Origin: Aequorivita xiaoshiensis
GTDB lineage: Bacteria > Bacteroidota > Bacteroidia > Flavobacteriales > Flavobacteriaceae
Assembly: GCF_022008395.1 (NCBI RefSeq)
Contig: NZ_JAIRBB010000015.1
Span: forward strand, 1 to 47,957
DNA: 47,957 nt
Reading direction: 5' to 3'
The notes beneath the pieces were generated by a model. It made no database searches, had not been told where the DNA came from, and worked only from the letters and a program-made list of their open reading frames with translations. Positions within the stretch are counted from its first letter, which is position 1, and the number at the start of each line of letters is the position of its first letter. Positions 42,949 to 47,957 of this stretch are shown here, in pieces. A program made the position numbers and the translations under genes.

Positions 42949-44031
42949 TTAGCCTTGCTTAAGAACTTGAAGTAAATGTGCTAAATCCTCTTTAGTGTTG
43001 TAATAATGAAATCCTACTCTTATACCGTATCCTCGTAAAGAACACGCAATATTGTTTTCTTTAAGTTTTTTAAATATATTCTTATCACATTGTAAATTGA
43101 AAATAGAAGAATGGTTTTGACGTAGTAGCGTATGGTTTGAGAGTAATCCAATTTCGGCAAAGCTTTCTTTGGCTAATTCTGAAATTGATTTTATTTGTTG
43201 ATACAAGACTTTACGTCCATAATTTTCTTGAAACTTAATGGCTTGTGCTATACTTCCATAATTTAAAGTGTCTTGATGCCCAGGTTCAAAATGTTTCATA
43301 AAAGCAGTGTCTGACGGTGTACTTTCAAACGTGGCTGCCGAGTTAAATCCAATAGTTTTAGGCGATATTCTGTGTTGAGCAGTTTCTTTAATAAATAATA
43401 TTCCATTTCCGAATCCAGATGTAAGCCACTTATAACAACTTGTGACTAATACATCAAGAGGACTAGCTTCAAAATTGAAAACTTCTGTACCTAGATACTG
43501 CGTGCCATCAGCTATTAACAGTAAGTTCGGGTATTTATCTTTTAATTGTTTTAAGAAGTTGAAGTCTATTTTAATTCCACTTAGCCATTGTACGATACTA
43601 AAAATAAACACTTCAGGTTTGTGTTTTTTAATGGCTGTTTCAATATTTAATTCAAGATTTTCATCTATTTCAGCATAACACACATTGAGCTCTCTACTTT
43701 CAACAGGCCAATTTACTGAAGGGTAATCATTATTTAATAATAGTATTTTCTGATTTTTAGGAAGACCTTCCAAAATACTATTTATCCCAAATGAGAAATT
43801 TGGGATTAAAGCAATTGTATTAAGCGGAGCATTAAAGAATCGGGAAATCTCAAATTTTGTGTCTTCAATAATTTTTTGATGTTTCGCGCGATAAGCTACA
43901 GGATTGTTTAGCAGTTCTTCATCCTGAGTTCGTCTCCAATCTATCACAGGTTTCGGAATTAAACCATTTGCAGCGGTATCGAGATACACCGTTGTGTTAA
44001 GGCTGGGAAAGTGTTTTCTTATTTCTTTCAT
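42949..44031 (-). CDS. Class V aminotransferase-fold PLP enzyme
   Basis: A 360-residue cytosolic enzyme of the cysteine-desulfurase/isopenicillin-epimerase-like group. Motifs include LDTAANGLIPKP at the start, the PLP-contacting Asp175 and Gln178 in LIADGTQYLG, and the Schiff-base lysine Lys201 in SCYKWLTSGFGNG. The Cys-containing loop of true IscS/SufS desulfurases is not apparent at the C-terminus, so a kynureninase- or epimerase-like activity is as likely. It is divergent from the 2TM protein gene. Substrate unknown. Confidence 0.87.
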   Translation of the reverse strand: MKEIRKHFPSLNTTVYLDTAANGLIPKPVIDWRRTQDEELLNNPVAYRAKHQKIIEDTKFEISRFFNAPLNTIALIPNFSFGINSILEGLPKNQKILLLNNDYPSVNWPVESRELNVCYAEIDENLELNIETAIKKHKPEVFIFSIVQWLSGIKIDFNFLKQLKDKYPNLLLIADGTQYLGTEVFNFEASPLDVLVTSCYKWLTSGFGNGILFIKETAQHRISPKTIGFNSAATFESTPSDTAFMKHFEPGHQDTLNYGSIAQAIKFQENYGRKVLYQQIKSISELAKESFAEIGLLSNHTLLRQNHSSIFNLQCDKNIFKKLKENNIACSLRGYGIRVGFHYYNTKEDLAHLLQVLKQG

Positions 44032-44108
44032 ATGAATTATACCATTACTGCGAAATTTAGGTATTTTTACAGAAAGTAATCGTGATTGTGTAACGAAAGT
44101 AACTAACT

Positions 44109-44543
44109 ATGTTCTCAAAAACTAAAAAAAACAACAGAATAGACGCTGAGCAGCGTGAGCAATATGAATATGCACGTAGGCGAATTAAGCAGAAAAAGAA
44201 TTTAATGCGTCACTTTATTTTGTTTTTAGTGGGTTCCATTATCCTTATTATTATAAATCCGGTATTGGGTTATGGGAATGAAACATTGATAAAAGATTGG
44301 TTTATATGGGCTATTCTAATTTGGACTTTTATCTTTCTGATTCATCTTTTCAATGTTTTTGTAATGAATAAATTTATGGATAAGGAATGGGAAGATCGAC
44401 AGCTCGAAAAGTTGAAGGCAAGACAAGCAGAGAAAATTGCAGAACTTCAAAAGCAAGTTGATAGCGAATTGCAATTGCCAAAGACTGACGATTTCACAAA
44501 AAAAAACGATGCAGACAACCTTTTACCTCCAGACGTACAATGA
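44109..44543 (+). CDS. 2TM domain-containing membrane protein
   Basis: A 144-residue protein with a basic N-terminus (YEYARRRIKQKKNLMRHF), two membrane helices (about 34-52 and 66-87), the tail motif VMNKFMDKEWEDRQLEKL, and a charged coiled-coil-like end. This is the 2TM domain common in Bacteroidota and also found fused to LytTR or histidine kinase proteins. Function is unknown. Its TGA overlaps the dihydrofolate reductase start (ATGA), so the two are translationally coupled. Confidence 0.87.
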   Translation: MFSKTKKNNRIDAEQREQYEYARRRIKQKKNLMRHFILFLVGSIILIIINPVLGYGNETLIKDWFIWAILIWTFIFLIHLFNVFVMNKFMDKEWEDRQLEKLKARQAEKIAELQKQVDSELQLPKTDDFTKKNDADNLLPPDVQ

Positions 44544-45025
44544 TAACAATGATTGCCGCCGCGGCCGAAAACAACGAATTAGGAGCACAAAATGGAATGA
44601 TTTGGCACCTGCCTGACGATTTTAAGCGTTTTAAGAAACTTACTAGTGGTCATCACGTAATTATGGGGCGTAAAACATTTGAATCTTTAGACAAGCCGCT
44701 TCCCAATAGAACAAATGTTGTAATTACAAGGGATAAAGATTATGAGAAATTGGGTGCAGTGAGTGTGCAAAGTTTGGAAGCGGCATTAGAAATTGCCCAA
44801 AATGACGTTCAACCCTTTATTATTGGAGGAGGAGAAATTTATAAAATGGGATTGCCCTTTGCTGATAAAATTGAGTTAACTCGTGTTCACGGAACTTTTG
44901 CCAATGCCGATACATTTTTCCCTGAATTTTCTACCGACGAATGGAAATTGGAATCGGAAACCCGTCATGAGATAGATGAAAAGCATAAATATGCTTTCAC
45001 CTATCAAACTTGGGTTCGTCGTTAA
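44540..45025 (+). CDS. folA: Dihydrofolate reductase
   Basis: A 161-residue enzyme that reduces dihydrofolate with NADPH. Expected positions are present: IAAAAENNELGAQNGMIWHLPDDFKRFK (start of the fold and substrate-binding acid), GHHVIMGRKTFESL, RTNVVITRD, and the cofactor loop FIIGGGEIYK. Size is normal for bacterial FolA. It overlaps the upstream 2TM gene by 4 bases and converges with the M3 peptidase gene, with 18 bases between stops. Confidence 0.95.
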   Translation: MITMIAAAAENNELGAQNGMIWHLPDDFKRFKKLTSGHHVIMGRKTFESLDKPLPNRTNVVITRDKDYEKLGAVSVQSLEAALEIAQNDVQPFIIGGGEIYKMGLPFADKIELTRVHGTFANADTFFPEFSTDEWKLESETRHEIDEKHKYAFTYQTWVRR

Positions 45026-45043
45026 TTAATTTCGCTTTAGCTT

Positions 45044-47062
45044 TTACTTCCACAATCCAGCACGCTTTAATAACGCTTCTGGGTCTGGTTTCTGGCCGCG
45101 GAATTTAATATATAATTCCATTGGGTCCATAGTTCCTCCTTGTGAAAGCACAAAGTTTTTAAACTTATCTGCCACTTTTTTACTAAAAATTCCTTCTTGT
45201 TGGAAATATGCAAATGCATCTGCATCCAACACTTCTGCCCATTTGTAACTGTAATATCCTGCCGAATAACCGCCTTGGAAAATATGTGAGAACGAAGTGC
45301 TCATACAGTTTTCTTTTACATCCGGATATAACTGAGTGTCTTCAAATGCAGCAACCTCAAATGCTTTTACGTCGTTAATTCCACTTGGATCTTGACTGTG
45401 CCAAGCCATATCTAACATTCCGAAACTCAATTGACGGAGTGTTGCCATCCCTTCAAGGAAAGTAGCCGATTCTTTTATTTTATTCACATACTCCATTGGG
45501 ATTAACTCTCCGGTTTTGTAATGTGTAGCAAAGAGTTCTAAGGTCTCTTTTTCGTAACACCAATTCTCTAAAATCTGACTTGGTAATTCCACAAAATCCC
45601 AATAAACGCTTGTTCCTGATAAGCTAGGATATTGGGTGTTTGCAAGCATACCGTGTAAGGCGTGACCAAACTCGTGGAAGAGCGTCGTTACTTCGTTAAA
45701 TGTAAGAAGTGAAGGTTTACTGTTAGTAGGCTTGGTAAAATTACAAACGTTAGAAATATGTGGTCTATCGTTTTTACCGTTTTTTATTTGTTGAGGTTTA
45801 TACGACGTCATCCAAGCTCCATTTCGCTTGCCTGCACGTGGATGAAAGTCGGCATAAAACAGGGCGACTAATTCTCCATCGTCATCTTTTACCTCGTAAG
45901 TTTTTACCTCTGGATGATATTTGTCTATGTTTTGAACTTCCTTAAAGTGTAGTCCATAAAGCTTTTGCGCAACAGTAAAAACCCCGTTAATTACATTTTT
46001 TAATTCGAAGTATGGCTTTAGCTTTTCATCATCAAGATTAAAAAGTTTTTGTTTCAACTTTTCTGAATAATAAGCGCCATCCCATTTTTCTAAGTGGTCT
46101 ATTCCATCTAGTTCTTTCGCGAAAGCAGTTAACTCTTCAAATTCTTTTTTGGCAGCGGGTTTTGATTTTTCTAATAATTCGTTTAAAAATGATTTTACTT
46201 TTTCAGGAGTTTCTGCCATTCGCTCTTCAAGAACAAAATGTGCGTGACTTTTATACCCCAGTAAATTTGCTCTTTTATGACGTAATTGTGCAATTTGAAG
46301 TACATTTTGCTGATTGTCAAATTCGTCATTATTAAACCCTTTTGCACCAAATGCAATTGCCATTTTCTTACGCAATTCACGATTGTCGGCATAGGTTAAA
46401 AATGGAACATAGCTAGGGTAGTCCAAAGTGAAAACCCAACCTTCTTTTCCTTTTTCTTCCGCAGTTTGAGAAGCAGCTTCAATTACTCCCTCAGGTAATC
46501 CGCTTAAGTTCTTTTCATCGGTAATATGAAGTTCAAACTTGTTAGTTTCTGCTAATACATTTTCTCCAAAAGTGAGTTTCAATTTAGAAAGCTCAGTATC
46601 TATTTTTCTAAGTTCTTTCTTCTTTTCTTCAGAAAGATTGGCTCCATTTCTTGAAAAACCTTTGTACTTTTTATCGAGCAACATTTGTTGTTCTTCATTA
46701 AGGTCTAATGTGTCCTTTTGATTATATACAGCTTTAACTCTTTTAAAAAGGGCTTCATTTAACAACATATCATTGCCGAATTCGGTTAGCATAGGGGAAA
46801 TTTCCTGTGCTAATTTCTGAATTTCATCGTTTGTTTCCGCACTGTTTAGATTGAAGAAAATACTTGTAGCTCGGTCTAACTTTTCACCACTAAATTCTAA
46901 TGCTTCAATTGTATTCTCAAAACTAGGAGCATCAGAATTTGAAGTTATAGCATCAATTTCAGCCTTAGTCTCTTCGATTAATTTAGTAATTGCAGGAAGA
47001 AAATGCTTGTTTTCAATCTTTGAAAATGGGGCTGTGTTATAGGGTTGTAATAAAGGATTCAT
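45044..47062 (-). CDS. M3-family zinc metallopeptidase (peptidyl-dipeptidase Dcp/oligopeptidase A-like)
   Basis: A 672-residue cytoplasmic peptidase. The zinc motif HEFGHALHGML lies about two thirds along, with the third ligand Glu in FLEGMATLRQ or the nearby FVELPSQILENW segment typical of M3A enzymes. The substrate-binding C-terminal part has FSHIFQGGYSAGYYSYKW, the usual Tyr/Gly-rich loop. It lacks a signal peptide (MNPLLQPYNTAPFSKI). These enzymes degrade oligopeptides. It converges on folA and lies downstream of purE on the same strand. Confidence 0.93.
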   Translation of the reverse strand: MNPLLQPYNTAPFSKIENKHFLPAITKLIEETKAEIDAITSNSDAPSFENTIEALEFSGEKLDRATSIFFNLNSAETNDEIQKLAQEISPMLTEFGNDMLLNEALFKRVKAVYNQKDTLDLNEEQQMLLDKKYKGFSRNGANLSEEKKKELRKIDTELSKLKLTFGENVLAETNKFELHITDEKNLSGLPEGVIEAASQTAEEKGKEGWVFTLDYPSYVPFLTYADNRELRKKMAIAFGAKGFNNDEFDNQQNVLQIAQLRHKRANLLGYKSHAHFVLEERMAETPEKVKSFLNELLEKSKPAAKKEFEELTAFAKELDGIDHLEKWDGAYYSEKLKQKLFNLDDEKLKPYFELKNVINGVFTVAQKLYGLHFKEVQNIDKYHPEVKTYEVKDDDGELVALFYADFHPRAGKRNGAWMTSYKPQQIKNGKNDRPHISNVCNFTKPTNSKPSLLTFNEVTTLFHEFGHALHGMLANTQYPSLSGTSVYWDFVELPSQILENWCYEKETLELFATHYKTGELIPMEYVNKIKESATFLEGMATLRQLSFGMLDMAWHSQDPSGINDVKAFEVAAFEDTQLYPDVKENCMSTSFSHIFQGGYSAGYYSYKWAEVLDADAFAYFQQEGIFSKKVADKFKNFVLSQGGTMDPMELYIKFRGQKPDPEALLKRAGLWK

Positions 47063-47091
47063 TGAAAGTTTTTAGATTTTAGACGTAAGGA

Positions 47092-47120
47092 TTTTTGACT
47101 CAAAAAATGTGAGTCAAAAA
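47092..47120. repeat. Inverted repeat after purE, possible terminator
   Basis: TTTTTGACTC (47092-47101) and GAGTCAAAAA (47111-47120) are perfect 10-bp arms around a 9-base loop, located between purE and the M3 peptidase gene. The U-stretch is within the stem, not after it, so termination is possible but not certain. Confidence 0.5.
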
Positions 47121-47144
47121 CGATTAATTATTTTTAGCGACTCA

Positions 47145-47636
47145 CTACTTACCACTGCGAACTTCTTTCGCCCCTTCTTCTACTTTTACTTTAAGATTTT
47201 CTTTGTAGGCTAGAATTTTATCCAAAACAGATTTGTCTGACGACCCAATGATTTGTGCGGCTAAAATACCAGCATTTTTAGCGCCATTAAGTGCAACTGT
47301 AGCTACAGGAACACCACCTGGCATTTGTAAAATAGACAATACGCTGTCCCAACCATCGATTGAGTTACTAGATTTAACTGGAACACCTATAACTGGTAGG
47401 GGTGAAAGTGAAGCAATCATTCCAGGTAGGTGGGCAGCGCCTCCAGCACCAGCAATAATTACCGAAATTCCGCGTGTATGCGCGTTTTTACCATAATCAA
47501 ACAGCTTTTCTGGAGTGCGGTGAGCAGATACTATATCTACTTCTACTTCAATGTTGAATTCTTTTAAAATATCTACCGCGTCCTGCATCACTGGCAGATC
47601 GCTAGTACTTCCCATTATTATCGCTACTTTGCTCAT
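47145..47636 (-). CDS. purE: PurE, N5-carboxyaminoimidazole ribonucleotide mutase
   Basis: A 163-residue enzyme of purine synthesis that converts N5-CAIR to CAIR. Motifs are IIMGSTSDLPVMQDAV (6-21), VDIVSAHRTPEKLFDY with the catalytic His, and VIIAGAGGAAHLPGMIAS. The class I bacterial form usually works with PurK; purK is not in the window, but may lie to the right. It is preceded by an inverted pair of GAGCGCAGTCGA-type repeats and a GIY-YIG nuclease gene. Confidence 0.95.
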   Translation of the reverse strand: MSKVAIIMGSTSDLPVMQDAVDILKEFNIEVEVDIVSAHRTPEKLFDYGKNAHTRGISVIIAGAGGAAHLPGMIASLSPLPVIGVPVKSSNSIDGWDSVLSILQMPGGVPVATVALNGAKNAGILAAQIIGSSDKSVLDKILAYKENLKVKVEEGAKEVRSGK

Positions 47637-47652
47637 ATTTTTTAGTGCTGTG

Positions 47653-47730
47653 TCAGGTCGAGCGCAGTCGAGACCTACTTGTTAAGACGAATCTTGCTTA
47701 AAATCGACCTCTCGACTGCGCTCGAGGGGA
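47653..47730. repeat. Inverted pair of GAGCGCAGTCGA-core repeats upstream of purE
   Basis: CGAGCGCAGTCGAG (47659-47672) and CTCGACTGCGCTCG (47711-47724) are a perfect 14-bp inverted repeat with a 38-base loop, flanked by further partial symmetry (TGTC/GACA). The core is shared with the 113-bp units at the left end of the window. It resembles dispersed REP-like elements. Confidence 0.75.
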
Positions 47731-47741
47731 CAAATTGATTT

Positions 47742-47957
47742 CTAATTTAAATTATTTATTTGGTTAAGTGTGCTAGAAACTTCCTCGGCAGTTGGTTTAT
47801 ATTTTGAATGTGTCATATTTCTACATTCTGACAATATCTGAAGCATATCGAAATCTTCATATGCCAAGGCTCTTTTTTTCTGTGCACTCCATTTTTTTAT
47901 TTTTTTCTCGAAATATATAGCCTGTTCTATATCATTGAACTCTTGATGAAATATTAA
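47742..47957 (-). CDS. GIY-YIG nuclease family protein, C-terminal part (cut by window edge)
   Basis: The last 71 codons of a gene running off the right edge, ending at TAG 47742-47744. The visible end reads EFNDIEQAIYFEKKIKKWSA then KKRALAYEDFDMLQILSEC, the conserved second half of the small UvrC-type GIY-YIG domain seen in YhbQ-like proteins; the GIY and YIG strands lie outside the window. Such stand-alone domains are common in Bacteroidota and often sit near repeats. A DNA-cleaving role is a family property only. Confidence 0.75.
   Translation of the reverse strand, partial: LIFHQEFNDIEQAIYFEKKIKKWSAQKKRALAYEDFDMLQILSECRNMTHSKYKPTAEEVSSTLNQINNLN

Overview
The window is AT-rich DNA from a member of the Bacteroidota, most likely a marine or soil Flavobacteriaceae. 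The evidence is a GLPGLI-family protein next to a large outer-membrane beta-barrel protein with a carboxypeptidase-like plug domain, a 2TM-domain protein, a DUF4230 protein, an E1 alpha/beta fusion of a 2-oxoacid dehydrogenase, weak Shine-Dalgarno sequences, and several Bacteroidota-type -7 elements (TAnnTTTG). Species cannot be told from the sequence alone.

The dominant theme is aerobic phenylacetate catabolism through CoA thioesters (the paa pathway), in three minus-strand blocks spread over about 29 kb. Block A (about 30.4 to 21.3 kb) holds a TetR regulator, then paaE-paaA-paaB-paaC-paaD (phenylacetyl-CoA epoxidase and reductase), a two-hotdog thioesterase, paaG, paaH and an M19 dipeptidase lipoprotein. 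Block B (18.2 to 11.4 kb) holds paaI, nhaA, a YpfJ-type zinc peptidase, paaJ and paaZ. Block C (8.3 to 1.6 kb) holds a crotonase-family protein, a broken four-helix-bundle gene, paaY, paaK, and E2 and E1 of a branched-chain-type 2-oxoacid dehydrogenase. Plus-strand genes separate the blocks: a BASS transporter, an ABC1/UbiB kinase, an RlmI-like methyltransferase and an AbgT transporter. Together the paa genes can activate phenylacetate (PaaK), epoxidise it (PaaABCE with PaaD), isomerise to oxepin-CoA (PaaG), open the ring and oxidise (PaaZ), and finish by beta-oxidation (PaaJ, PaaH, a crotonase). PaaI, PaaY and the TesB-like protein could release CoA from dead-end intermediates. The E1/E2 genes beside paaK suggest that aryl-2-oxoacids may also feed the route, which is an inference.

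From 30.5 kb to the right end the content is mixed: a rhodanese, DUF4230, the outer-membrane barrel plus GLPGLI pair, a secreted protein of unknown function with a deoxynucleoside kinase, an APP1-type phosphatase, an MgtC/DUF4010 membrane protein, a membrane pyrophosphatase beside a soluble pyrophosphatase, a class V aminotransferase fold enzyme, 2TM protein plus dihydrofolate reductase, an M3 peptidase, purE, and the C-terminal end of a GIY-YIG nuclease gene cut by the window edge.

Short non-coding repeats stand out at both ends. Three 113-bp tandem units, each with its own hairpin terminator, lie at the left edge. A GAGCGCAGTCGA core in those units recurs as an inverted pair beside purE at the right edge. 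No tRNA, rRNA, CRISPR array, insertion sequence or prophage was seen. The most notable items are PaaZ with an extra C-terminal DinB/DUF1569-like domain, a palindrome overlapping the paaE promoter that is a likely TetR operator, the paaK-E2-E1 linkage, and the 113-bp repeat array. I did not find a clearly new multi-gene system.
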